Of a stretch of DNA of 64,000 nucleotides, positions 13,201 through 23,837 are shown piece by piece. The position numbers and the translations under genes were made by a program. Under the pieces are notes generated by a model. It made no database searches. It worked only from the letters and a program-made list of their open reading frames with translations, and had not been told where the DNA came from. Where the stretch lies: positions 19,963,638 through 20,027,637 of the forward strand of contig OY540815.1 of assembly GCA_961205875.1 (NCBI GenBank). The letters are read 5' to 3'. The first letter of the stretch is position 1. Each line of letters begins with the position of its first letter. Origin of the DNA: Sialis fuliginosa. Lineage: Eukaryota > Arthropoda > Insecta > Megaloptera > Sialidae.

Positions 13201-13905
13201 AAATTAAATGCATTATGATCTGGTTTTAAAAAGTGCACCTATTACAATATGTAACATCGAAATGATAATTTTAATTCTCATGGGCGCCGGGAGGAGGGTG
13301 CAAAGAGGTGCATTTGCACACAATACAATTTTTATTTAAAAAAAACCTTTTGAACTTTAGTTAGGTCAGAATATAAAACTGAGAACCTTTTTTTTAGTCG
13401 CGCCAGTTTCAATTCCAAATTTTTTATAAAAAACAAAGTTAGATAAAAATAAAAAGTGAATACCTTTTTTTTTAGTCATTAATTACAATGCAGGTTTACT
13501 ATTACAATATTATTATTATTTTTTTTTTAATTATCCTCGCGAGCCGCATTAAATTTTATATATCTAGATGCCCCCCCAGACAGAAATTCTGCCGGCGCCC
13601 ATGGTAATTCTGCTTGCACCAAAAAGCCACGAATAGAAAAAAATTGTAAATTAAATGCATTATGTTCTAGTATTTCAAAGTGCACCTATTACAATACGTA
13701 ACATCGAAATAATAATTGTAATTCTGCTTGCACTAAAAAGGAACGAATCAAAAAAATTGAAAACACTTCCATATTGTCTAAATTAAATGCATTATGTTCT
13801 AGTTTTAAAAAGGGCACCTATTACAATACCTAATATCTAACTCTGTTGTCTGTTTGCATCAAAAAGCCAAGAATAAAAAAAAATTAAAAACACTTCTATA
13901 TTGTA
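13201..13905 (+). repeat. Tandem repeat, about 132-bp unit, three copies
   Basis: Units start with AAATTAAATGCATTATG at 13201, 13648 and 13780. Each continues with a CTAGTTTTAAAAAG-like block, GCACCTATTACAATA, AACATCGAAATAATAAT (degraded in copy 3), CTGCTTGCA and AAAAAG-GAATAAAAAAA. The first unit is split by the 325-bp element at 13279-13603. No coding function is apparent. Confidence 0.75.
13279..13603. mobile_element. 325-bp hAT-like MITE inserted in the tandem repeat
   Basis: The ends are CATGGGCGCCGG and its inverse CCGGCGCCCATG. It is flanked by TTAATTCT (13271-13278) and GTAATTCT (13604-13611), a 7-of-8 match to an 8-bp target duplication as made by hAT transposases. Comparison with unit 2, which reads continuously through GTAATTCTGC, shows the empty site. 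The inside is AT-rich and non-coding. Confidence 0.75.
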
Positions 13906-14198
13906 ATGGTTATTTGTAATGTTATCAAAAAAGGGGTTTATCTTTTTTGTTCTAGAAGGCAGACTAAATAAGTAAAAACGATGAGATTCTGATTACATCA
14001 CCCGTTGATCCAACAAAAAGGGCTATACATTATGGCCGGCCTACAGCATTATATTCTAACTCTATTAATATTGTTTGTTGAACTACAGCGATGATATGAT
14101 ATATTATACATTTTTTTATAAATATGACCTACCCTTGTAACATAAAATGACTAATGTATAACGATTAAAAAATATTATAAAAGAAAACCTGTGTAGTG

Positions 14199-14245
14199 AT
14201 AAGGTTCTGGCACCAGTTATGTCTGCAATAAGAGCAAGGTTTAAT
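14199..14245 (+). mobile_element. MITE family A, left-end fragment
   Basis: AAGGTTCTGGCACCAGTTAT followed by AAGAGCAAGGT matches the left terminus of the 17035 copy (AAGGTATTGGCACCAGTC ... AAGAGCAAGGT). Similarity fades after about 45 bases, so this is a fragment or a strongly diverged copy. Confidence 0.6.
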
Positions 14246-17034
14246 TAATAATGCATTTCATTAGATTACCTATAAGTGTACATTTTTGCACCGCAAAAAA
14301 CGCTGTCAAAAATGCCGAGAAAAGAAACGTCAAAGCATATTGAAGACAAACAAATGTTAAGGTTAACTCACACGAACAAATATGTTTGTAATATCTACAT
14401 CGTAAACTATAGATTTTGAATAATTAGATTTACAAAGATCTAAATTTAATTAAATTCGACCATTATTGTTTCTTAAATGAAACAGAATATAGGTCCACTT
14501 AAATTTATATAGATCTATGAATCAAAAATAGCCAAAATAAATTGTTGATCTACGTTGATCTATTTTCTTTCAAAATTTAGATTTGTTCAGATCTATAGTA
14601 ATCAATGTACATCTAAATTTTGAAATTAGATTTAATTTGATCTAAATTATTTTTTCTTGAATATCTAGAAAAAAGTTCATTGTATCAAAAAATGCGCAGA
14701 ATACAAAATATAGATAAACATATTTTTTCAACAAAATGAGTACGTAAACATCCGTTTCTAGTTTATTGATGTTCTTTAAAAATAGGATATGTACATCTAC
14801 TGTATTAATTTTAATATTTCATATTTGTATCATCATTTTCTTAGCCAAACATAATTAATAAAATAATCGTATTCGATTCAAATACCCCAAATTGTGTGTA
14901 TTTCTATTAAAATTTCCGTTTCTCAATACAGCTACAAAAAATTATCTGACATACCTACTTTATCAAAAATCGTATTTTATTTTTTATAAATGCAGACGAA
15001 AAAAAACTAATATACCTAACAATAAAAATATTACTATTACCTAGATTTTTTTACTTAAAAACTCGAGCAAACAAACAGTATTAAAATTAAATGTGAAAAA
15101 GTCGCCCATCTGTTACCAACTTACCAAAAAATTAGATTTATTTCATGTGCTTCGCTTTTTTCCGTTTTTTATAAACAACCTTATATATGTTACTGACAAA
15201 GTGGGAATTGTGTTATTGCTTTGTTTCATGTATTTCATAAGTTATTTATCCTTCGCGGAAACTTATTTCAAAGTTAACCGATTTATTCTGTAATGTTATT
15301 AATGATGTTTGACGGTGTCTGGTAAATATCAGTTATATAAAAATGAGATATTTGAAAATATATGTTATTATAAATATTTGAAAAAAAAAATTCCTTGCGT
15401 TTTAATAATTTTAATTGATGTTTATTATTAAACAATTATAACTGAATATTATTTTCTCTTTTAAACAGATTTATTGGAAACATATCGATTAGGGCTGTAC
15501 AGACTGTACACTAAGGTAAGTGTCGTCTTATTTTATTAATTCTTATGTAATTTTTTATTGATTGAAAATTCAATTGACGTAATGGAAAAATCTGAAAATT
15601 AGTATCAATCCAATTTTAGTCAATATTTATTTCTCTATCGATTGGTATATACAAATACACATATATAAATTCCGATATTTCGCAAAAGTATTTTACACTC
15701 AACATAGGGGACATTCATTGCTAAAAGAAAAAATCAGTAACGGCGTAGATACATTTTAAAATTTAAAAATCGAATGTAGAATTTTATGTATAGTATTGTA
15801 ATAGTTTTTCTTTTTCTGTTTTTTTTTTGAAGTTATGAAAAATTTATTGTTGAAACCCTCTTTATAAAACTTTTCAATACACCTGGTAAAATGTGAAGTA
15901 TTAATAAACATTTTGTGATTATTTTGATTTTAAAATAAAGGTAAATTGTTTAATTTTCGTAAATATGTGTTAGTTATTTTTATATTTATCTAAATTACCG
16001 TTACGTTACTTTGAAAAGTCGATTGCAGTAGAGTTCAGTAAAAATGTCCTTTATTTCTTATGAGTCATGTTTATATGCAGTTTTAATTAGTTTTAAAAGA
16101 CAAAAGTCTTTATTATGTATACAAATTAGGAGGTTATCGTAAGAATTAAGCATTAAATTTTATCTATGATTATAGTTTATAAAAATACTATAATAAATAT
16201 TAAGAAATTTAAATTTTAGTAAAGATTTAATTCAGTAATATTCATTACAATTGACATCAAATGCTACTATTATCAATACAAAGGACAAGGGATGATTAAT
16301 TTACTTGTAGATACATAATTCAGAACTAGTGTAATTTATGAAAGGAGTATTTAAACTGTGTAAACATCGTTAGCAAATATGGATTATAAAATTTTGCTTA
16401 CACACTGTTGAAACTATCGTACGTAATAGATGTTCAGTATTTGCATTAATTCAACGTTTCCTTGTAAATATTAAGTGGGAGCTATTAGCATTATTACAGT
16501 GGTAGTTAAACAGCCACATTTTAAAATAAATATTATTGTATTTAAAGTATATTTGGTGAATTACTAACATGATTTAAAACGATCTTTCAACTCTCAAAGA
16601 AAAATGTACTCACATAATAAGCGTTGTAAAAACATAGTGCAGAAAACTAAAAATCACTTTTAATTAAATGCATTATGCTTGGTTCTGTTGAAAACACGAC
16701 AGTTAGTTAAAGGAGCATTTAGTTGAATTTGGTATAGGTATAGGTGTTAGTAATAAAAACTAATGAGCAAGTTAATGTTGGATATCGTTATTTGGTTGGT
16801 GTTTTTAGCACTTGTTGCTTTCTTGTTTTTGCATTTAAATTGTAGGTTTTTGAATTTCGAATACCTATGCTGGATTTCACAAATGCTGATTAAGAAAATT
16901 AACCGAGATAATTCTTTGTTTAACATATATTTTCTGTTTACTTTTAAAACGCCCAATTAATTAAATGTTCAACGAAAGATTTTGTCTACTACTATCTTAC
17001 TTTAACTAGCTGTCAAAAAGAGAAAAACGGTATA

Positions 17035-17550
17035 AGGTATTGGCACCAGTCTTGGCCGCTTTAAGAGCAAGGTATACAGTTTTTTTGAGATTGATGAGCT
17101 TCTTTTTTGTAATTACCATGAACTTATGTTACTAATAAAACAAGTACCTCTTTATTAAATCATTTTAATTATAACCATTTATTTTATTTATGTTTTTTCT
17201 TTCACTAATCGATAAAGTAAAACCAGTAATGGGAACCCAGTGATGGACATTTACTAATGATTGCGAAATGATAAGTACTACGGCACATAAGCTATAAAAT
17301 AAAAAATCGTAAAATTTGAAACAATGTAAAGCAGTTGCTATGATAATATAATAATTAATTAATAGATTACCATAACCATTTTGACACCCTTTGACCGATT
17401 ATCATCAAATTAAGCTGTTTTATAGTTAGGTGTCTATAGATTATCATTCTGTAATAGCAGTTATCAAATATCAACAAATATTTCTAATTTAGTACATTTA
17501 ATTAAACAAGAGTCCAATATTGGGGTATGCTCCAAGACCGGTGCCAGTAC
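17035..17550 (+). mobile_element. MITE family A, near full-length copy
   Basis: Starts AGGTATTGGCACCAGTCTTG after TA and ends CCAAGACCGGTGCCAGTAC, giving terminal inverted repeats of about 20 bp. The internal sequence matches the other copies, including CTTTTTTGTAATT, GAACCCAGTGATGGACATTT and GACCGATTATCATCAAATTA. The extreme right end has lost the final CCTTA seen in the other copies. About 516 bp, non-coding, within GPCR intron 1. Confidence 0.8.
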
Positions 17551-18140
17551 ACGTAATGAAAGCATTAGCGGAAAATCATAATCTAAATAAAAATAAATAG
17601 AGAAAAAGTAATAGCTAATAATTTTAGATAGTTTATTTATGTGTTTCATGTTATTTTGTATATATTGTACTCATTTCAACAATACATTTAATGATTATTT
17701 CCTGAGGAAGTAATTAATTATTTCTTATTTTCTACTAACCCTAAAACGAGAAAATATACAAAAATTATTATTCACGAGCCGGCACTGACTTCTGTATAAA
17801 AACCGATTTATAGTTGATGAGAAAAATTGAAAATATGGCATTGAATGATACTCGTGTTGATAAAATGATTTATTTAGAGTTTTTGTGAGCCCCTCGTGTT
17901 TATCTACGTTCTCTAGTAACCAACCCCATTAACCGGTTGGAATGGAACCAAATATTGCACAGATATGTTTTATAGAGTGGGGTGTAAAAACACATTTGGA
18001 AGATTTGTGACAGTTAGAGATAATTTTTATTAATTATTTTGTCTTTTGGGCAATTCAGAAGTTTTGATAATTATAATAGTTATTAAATATTATTTTTAGT
18101 TATGTGGCAGCCCCAAACTACTATAAAATGTAAGAATAAC

Positions 18141-18421
18141 TTTTTTAAAATATAGTTATACCATTAATTTTAAGAGTGGCAAGTGCCCTAAAACCGTCGT
18201 GACCTCTTTCCCTTTATATAAACAAATTAAAATTAATAAATTAACAAATAATTTAAATAGTTCATATCTCAGCTTAGCGCGATCCTACAGACTCAAACTT
18301 TTCTTTTTAAATATAGTTTACACCAATAACTTTAAGAGTATCAAATGACCTAATACCGTCGCGACCCCTTTCGTCTATTGTAAACAAATTAAATGTAATA
18401 AATTAACAAATAAGTTGAATT
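18141..18421 (+). repeat. Diverged direct duplication, about 160-bp period
   Basis: TTTTTAAAATATAGTTATAC...TTTAAGAGTGGCAAGTG-CCTAA-ACCGTCGTGACC...AAACAAATTAAAATTAATAA is repeated at 18301 with about 15-20 percent differences (TTTAAGAGTATCAAATGACC, ACCGTCGCGACCCCTTTC). The function is unknown; it may be part of a larger unrecognised element. Confidence 0.65.
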
Positions 18422-19182
18422 TATTAATGTTATAAAATGTAAATGTAAAAAAATTACAACCATACTAATGCCTAACAAAATGTAAAAAACTGCATTTGTG
18501 TTTTAAGATGATAGTTTCCATTAAAATTTTTGTTAATAATATTATATTTATGTTTGATTTTTTAAACAAAAATTACGTATATAATTTATGAATTTCTTAG
18601 TAGAAAGTAATAATAAAATTTCAAAATTCCGGCAAAATTAGGCTGAAATTTACCAGCTCCGTCCAGAATCGGAACTGGAATAAAATCGTAAATTCCGGAA
18701 CACCCCTAATTAAATCAAATACTTTTGTGCGGGATCTTTTTTTGCTCTTGCTAAAATGACTTGTTTTCAAAGCTGTGTTTATAAACTAAAATCGATTGTT
18801 TTGATATCCTCTACAACTCTTGAAAGTTATTCGGTATGTTTTTGAACACCCTGTATTATGACAATTATACTAATGACCCATGAACGATTCAAATAATAAT
18901 AATATTTAATGTAAAAAAGTTAATAAGATAATCATATAATTAGCAAATAGTTAAAATAGGTTAGGTTATGATAACAGCAACAAACTTTAAACACTTAGAA
19001 GATATTACGTATTTACTTTGGGTGCTTTCAAGCGACTAACATAAGTGAAATGGTGTATGTAATATACATACATGAGAGTAGCATCTTGAAATCAAGGAGT
19101 ATGTTGGTTTATTATACATCTTAACACATGTTACTTACATACCAGTGGCGTGTTAGTCAATTAAACAAATCAAAAAATTTTA

Positions 19183-19913
19183 TCTATATATATAAAAATG
19201 AATGTTCGTTTGTGTGTGGCTTATAGACTCCGGAATTACTGAACCGATTTCAATGCGGTTTTCACCAATAGTTAGATAATTTTTACGAGCAGTATCGTGG
19301 CTAATAATATTTTATAAAAATCTAAGATTTAACATCAAAAGATTAAAGAGATTCTTTTGCATAGCGTCTTTTGTTTCCATGATGTCAGAGCATAAAACTG
19401 TAATTTATATAAAAACACAGTAGCTATGGAATATAAGACGCTGAAAACAATTACTATATGTGAATGTCAGTTTGAATCATGATACCTACAAATATATATC
19501 TTTCCACCATGAGTTTGAATGAAAAAATATATGCATTATACAATATAAATAAACGGATTTTTTTAAATTACAATAAAGAACTTCCAAGAAAGGAAACCTA
19601 TTTATTTATTTTTGATTTTCATACAAATTCTAAGATAAGACCTGGTGTTTCCTGGGAGAAAATATAATTTTACACGATTTTTTCAATAACTACTGAATGG
19701 ATTTTATTCCGGTTTTCACTAATGGATAGGTTAAGTTTAGGTGTATAATTTGTGGATATTTTGGGTAAATTTTATGAAGTCGGAAAAAAACAATTCGTGG
19801 TGAACTGTGTGTTGTTAGCATGTGAGCATGTTGGGTGGGCATGTCGGGTGGGCATAATTACATTATGTTTAATTAAATTAATATCCCCGGGTAACACCGG
19901 GCCAATGCGCTAG
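19183..19913 (+). mobile_element. 731-bp non-autonomous Helitron
   Basis: The 5' end is TCTATATATATAAAAATGAA after a host A (19182). The 3' end is a GC hairpin (CCCGG-GTAACA-CCGGG, 19885-19901) followed by CCAATGCGCTAG and a host T (19914). The TC start, the subterminal hairpin, the CTAG end and insertion between A and T together fit a Helitron. The left part has a CTGAACCGATTTCAATGCGG block and GGTTTTCACCAATAG; a related block (CTGAATGGATTTTATTCCGG, GGTTTTCACTAATGG) recurs near 19691, so it carries an internal duplication. Near the 3' end GTTGGGTGGGCATG is repeated as GTCGGGTGGGCAT. There is no Rep/helicase gene. Confidence 0.85.
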
Positions 19914-20054
19914 TATCATATAAAATGTGAATCTAATGTAATAACTAAGTTACACTCATTTCTCTGATTTTTTTTTTATTTATTTGTATCACATGTTTTT
20001 CAACAAAACAGTTATAGTTATATAATTAATTAATATAATACGTTTGTCGAATTA

Positions 20055-20700
20055 TTATATTATATCGAAGATACGAGAAGTTTTGTGATCTTTTTAAAAT
20101 GAGAAAAATTTTAACTTGATCTGTTTGTCTCCTGAATCCTTGTCATACGCATAACTCAAGAACTACTGAACCGATATTGATGAAACTTGGTTGGTTTGTT
20201 GGGTCTGGTTTGAGAACGGTTCTATAAAAAAATCATTAAAATCGTGTGTAAGGGGGAGGAGTGATACCTCGAAAATATTTATTATTTGAAGATATCTCAA
20301 GAAAGACACATGTATCGTGAAAATTTTAACGTTACTCAATGTTTGTTGTAAAATATTCTCTTACAAAGATATATGTCGATTTGCTTGAAAAAAATCGTTA
20401 TTTGTTTTTTATAATCGCTATTTTTTTGATATATTAATTTAACGTTTGCATAGCAGAAAAATTTAGATTTAGATTTAAATTGTTAAAAAATTTAAAATGA
20501 ACGAAAAACTATTTAGGTGCGTCGAATAAATATTTTTTAATAAAATTGTAAAAAAATTAAATGGTTAACCAATGGCAGTTCATGTTAATATTTTATCGGT
20601 GTTTATTAAAATTGTTCGAAAATAAAAAACTACCTTTGGTGAATTTAGCATGAGAAAGCACTGTGCATTTACTTTACAGATGTTTTTAATCATGTTTCGT
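20055..20700 (+). repeat. Dispersed repeat family C, copy 2
   Basis: Shares ATATCGAAGATACGAGAAGT, CTGAATCCTTGTCA, CTACTGAACCGATATTGATG, GAGAACGGT and GGGGGAGGAGTGATACC with copies 1, 3 and 4. Like copy 1 it ends with AACTACCTTTGGTGAA and AAGCACTGTGCATTTACTT. The middle (about 20290-20620) is longer than in copy 1, either retained unit or an insertion. Non-coding. Confidence 0.7.
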
Positions 20701-21514
20701 CTTGGAATATTTCTATCTTTATCAGACAATTAAAATTAAAATATACATGGGTAAATTTAATTAATTACTACTATTCAATATATGTATATTATATAAGTAT
20801 TAGATCGTTTTTTTCACACTAATACGATTAAACACAACTTGGTATATTTTTTTGTTACAAAGCCAGTACGTGTGTGACATCAATCTCCATTAGCAATGAA
20901 CGCGTTACGTACAAATGACGGCTGGCTGCACATTGTGTTCATTTATGTATCCAACTATATAAAATAAAGTTATTAAGTACTTTAGAAATCATGGCGAACT
21001 TCTCAAATACCTTAAGGTTTTACATCTAATGTATTAACTAATTTTTGACATTTCTTTATTGGCTTAAATGATGAATATGAACGGACGAAATAACTTAGAT
21101 GGTGAAAAATGAATGATAATAAGTATATGGTAATGTAAAGGGGCACCGTAATTCGATCTCAAGCCAAAACAGAAGCAAAATAAGCAACTGAAAACCGCCA
21201 AACCGACATAATCTCGAGAAAAAAGTCAGAACTAACATCGACGTTTGCATGTGTAAAACAGTTTTTAATCTTTAAACTCATTTTTATCGAAATCACATTT
21301 AAAGAAAACGTATTTTGACCATTTTCCATACGATCAACTTGAACTATAACTTCTTAGATGGATTTTACATCGAAGTATACGATTAGTTAACAATTACAGT
21401 TTTTATAAATAATTTAATGCCTCCCAAAAACTAATTGTTAGTATAGTTACAAAATCTGTTAATTATAATATAAGTAAAATATAATTTTACCCTGTAAATT
21501 ATACATTTTTGACA

Positions 21515-21984
21515 TAAGGCATTGGCACCAGTCTTGGATATGAACCCAGTAATGGCTATTTTTAAATTAAATGTACTGAATTAGAAGTATCTGTTGATAT
21601 TTGATTACTACCATTTCTGAATATTAATCTATATACATTTAACTGTCTTACAGCGTGATTTTATGACAATCGGCCAATAGGTGTCAAAATGGTGGACATT
21701 TAAACTAATTAGCAACTGCTTTACATTGTTTCAAATTTTAAAATTGTTTCTTTTATATCTTTTGTGCCGTGTCCATTATTGCTTTTACTTTATTCATTAC
21801 TGGAGAAAAAACATAAACAAAATAAAAAGCTATAATTTAAAAAACAAACTATATTTGTAGATTTTAGTAATTAAATTGATTAAATAAAGCTTGTTTTATT
21901 AGTAACATGAATTCACGAAAATTACAAAAAAGAAACCCGTCAATTACAAACCTTATAGCGGCCATAACTGGTGTCAGTACCTTA
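21515..21984 (-). mobile_element. MITE family A, complete copy in reverse orientation
   Basis: The ends are TAAGGCATTGGCACCAGTC and CTGGTGTCAGTACCTTA, with TA at both extremities. The inner block CAATCGGCCAATAGGTGTCA, then AATGGTGGACATTTAAAC, is the reverse complement of the start of the copy at 1-215. About 470 bp and non-coding. It sits 36 bases from the next MITE at 22021 and about 330 bases from the exon 1 donor. Confidence 0.85.
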
Positions 21985-22012
21985 GCCAATTTTGCACACG
22001 CAACGACGATAT

Positions 22013-22310
22013 GTAATAGTTAGAGATTGGAAAAATAGTTTTTCAACTATTGCGTAAAAATGCATTTATTGTAATTTTTATTACATATCTCCAAATCTCC
22101 ACCGTTTTCAGAAAGCTGGTTTGATTGAAGACAATTTGAAATCAACTACCTTTCAAACTATTTGCGACATTTTTTACTGCTTCGTTTGCACTAATTATTA
22201 TTAAATCGTAAAAAAACTATTTACCAACTATTTTATGAAAAAAAAAATTCAATTAGTAACTATTTCATTGAAAATAACAACTATTTTTCCAATCTCTATC
22301 TAGTAATAGT
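22013..22310. mobile_element. 282-bp hAT-like MITE with 8-bp duplication beside a splice donor
   Basis: The element body is 22021-22302, with ends TAGAGATTGGAAAAATAG and CTATTTTTCCAATCTCTA (the right side has four extra bases, TCTA). It is flanked by perfect 8-bp direct repeats GTAATAGT at 22013-22020 and 22303-22310, as expected for hAT transposition. Read on the gene strand, the duplication begins at intron base 9, so the transposon lies just inside the 5' splice site of exon 1. No open frame. Confidence 0.85.
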
Positions 22311-22318
22311 ATATTTAC

Positions 22319-22585
22319 CTTGAGATTCACAGCCAAACTCACTATACAGAGCAGCAACATGGGCGGGAGGCAGTAAAAGTAGAAAACGGGATTGATACCG
22401 ATCACTAGTTCCGGGATGACAGATGTGTTCGCCGTTGTTACATTCAAGTCTGTCGCATTGTAGTTGTTGAAGTCCCACCAGCTTTCTGTCGCCTCGCTGC
22501 TACTAGGAGTCATATGGGTTATGTCTTCAGACACGAACACGTGATGGTGGTGCGAGTGATGACGTATTCTTTCTTCGGATTCCAT
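22319..22585 (-). CDS. Class A GPCR, coding exon 1 (start, N-tail, TM1)
   Basis: First coding exon of a rhodopsin-like receptor, 267 bases, residues 1-89. The ATG (22585-22583) has a strong context, ATCATGG with A at -3 and G at +4, and an in-frame TAA 30 bases upstream, so the start is well fixed. Residues 1-62 form the extracellular tail: a histidine cluster (HHSHHHH, 9-15) and three N-glycosylation sequons (N43-A-T, N48-V-T, N53-T-S). There is no cleavable signal peptide, as in many class A receptors. TM1 starts about residue 65 (NPVFYFYCLPPMLLLCIVSL) and contains the conserved N1.50 at residue 87 (AVNLK). The exon ends in phase 0 at AAG|GTAAAT and joins exon 2 as ..VNLK|VLIAV.., a continuous TM1. 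The ligand is unknown; the exact orthologue is not recognised. A TCAGT initiator-like word lies about 120 bases upstream but is weak evidence for a promoter. Confidence 0.9.
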
Positions 22586-23640
22586 GATGGTTGTGTTTCG
22601 TTTATCAATATATTTTTAAAAAACCTAGTTTTATTTTTAGTCTTGTGTAAATCGGACACTTTCGGATTTTGTCGTGTTAAATAATGTATAGCTTCTCTAC
22701 TGTACTGATTTTTTTAATCTAAACTGTTATTATAAGTCTTGTATGAATATTGAGTGATTTGTTTATATGTTATCATAATCATCTGAATATTTCTGAAAGT
22801 ATGTAAGCATTTAAAAATAAGGGGGGAGGTAATGGCGTTATTATTTTATAAATTTGTTGAACGTTTTCAAGAACAAATGGGGAAAAAAACTTTTTATGTC
22901 ATGTTAGAGAAGTCATTTATTTATTCTATGTTAAAAGTTAATACGATGCACTAGTTTTTTAAATTGTTTTTGTAATGTATTGAGTCAGGTTGTTTTCTGA
23001 ACTGTTTCTAACTACTGTTATATATATGTTTATAATTGTTTATATTGCCTATATTATCTATGTTCCATCTTTGAAAAAAATATATCTGACTGTTTTATGT
23101 ACCTTTGAATTTTATTTTTATTTTCATTGTTCTAATGGCTTTTTATTTTAATTATTTGAAATATTTTATGTGCTATTACATAAAATTCTGCTTTCCTTGG
23201 TTACACCAAGTCTGCTCGCACCAATCTGTAAAAAAAAATCTTGTTATTCTAATAAATATATCACCACAAGGCATAAAAATACAGTAATACTTTTATATAT
23301 TCCTTTTATCTACATTTCAACATCGATAAGAAAATTTTATGTGTAGATATTTTTATTTTGAAATAAATTAAATAAACAATAAACGACGGCCATGATTGAA
23401 TTAGGTTATTTTAACATAACATTATTGGAACTTGTCTATGCATTAACTTAATTATTATATAAATTCAGAATATATAATACCAAAAGTATGGCGTGTACAG
23501 TGTACACAATTTAAGTTTTTAATTAAAAAAAAAATATGATAATGATACATGTTTTATATTGTAAAATACTAATTTTAATAAATATTTGTTATATTAATAG
23601 AGGTACATACTTCTTCAGGTTTTATTAATTTATTCAAAAA
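22586..23640. other. Upstream flank of the GPCR first coding exon
   Basis: About 1 kb of AT-rich DNA upstream of the start codon. It should hold the 5' UTR or an upstream non-coding exon and promoter, but no TATA box or clear splice site can be argued from sequence alone. A TCAGT on the minus strand (22708-22704) resembles the arthropod initiator. Short ORFs here are low-complexity and unsupported. Confidence 0.4.
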
Positions 23641-23837
23641 TACACTGAAAGAAATATCGTTCATTAATATTATGAATCGCATTCAACAACCACGAATTCA
23701 CAGTAATAATAAAAAAATACTTTATATTAAAGTAAAAATTCATTACTTTAATATGAAGTATTTCTTCATTATTACTATGAATTCATGGTTATTGAATGCG
23801 ATTCATAATATTAATGAATGATATTTCTTTCAGTGTA
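23641..23837. mobile_element. 193-bp palindromic MITE with TA duplication
   Basis: The left arm CACTGAAAGAAATATCGTTC and the right arm GAATGATATTTCTTTCAGTG are inverted repeats extending about 85 bp each with few mismatches, and they meet near 23740. TA (23641-23642 and 23836-23837) flanks both ends, the Tc1/mariner-type signature. Almost the whole element folds into one hairpin, and the arms are very similar, suggesting a fairly recent insertion. Confidence 0.85.

Larger units (their letters stand above)
10209..22318 (-). other. GPCR intron 1, about 12.1 kb
   Basis: GT-AG intron of phase 0. The donor is AAG|GTAAAT (22319/22318) and the acceptor is GACAG at 10213-10209. It is packed with repeats: MITEs at 10354, 13279, 14199, 17035, 21515 and 22021, tandem repeats at 13201 and 18141, a Helitron at 19183 and a family C repeat at 20055. 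I see no other gene. The rest is AT-rich sequence without recognisable signals. Confidence 0.85.

Noticed and set aside
12945..13238. Overlapping ORFs on both strands
   Set aside because: Both are short, antisense to each other, and extend into the 132-bp tandem repeat.
13201..13905. CRISPR-like regular repeats
   Set aside because: Units are long (132 bp), few and adjacent, with no short repeat-spacer pattern, and the DNA is eukaryotic.
22296..22478. Second minus-strand ORF overlapping the GPCR exon
   Set aside because: It is a shadow in another frame of exon 1; the in-frame reading gives TM1 and fits exon 2.
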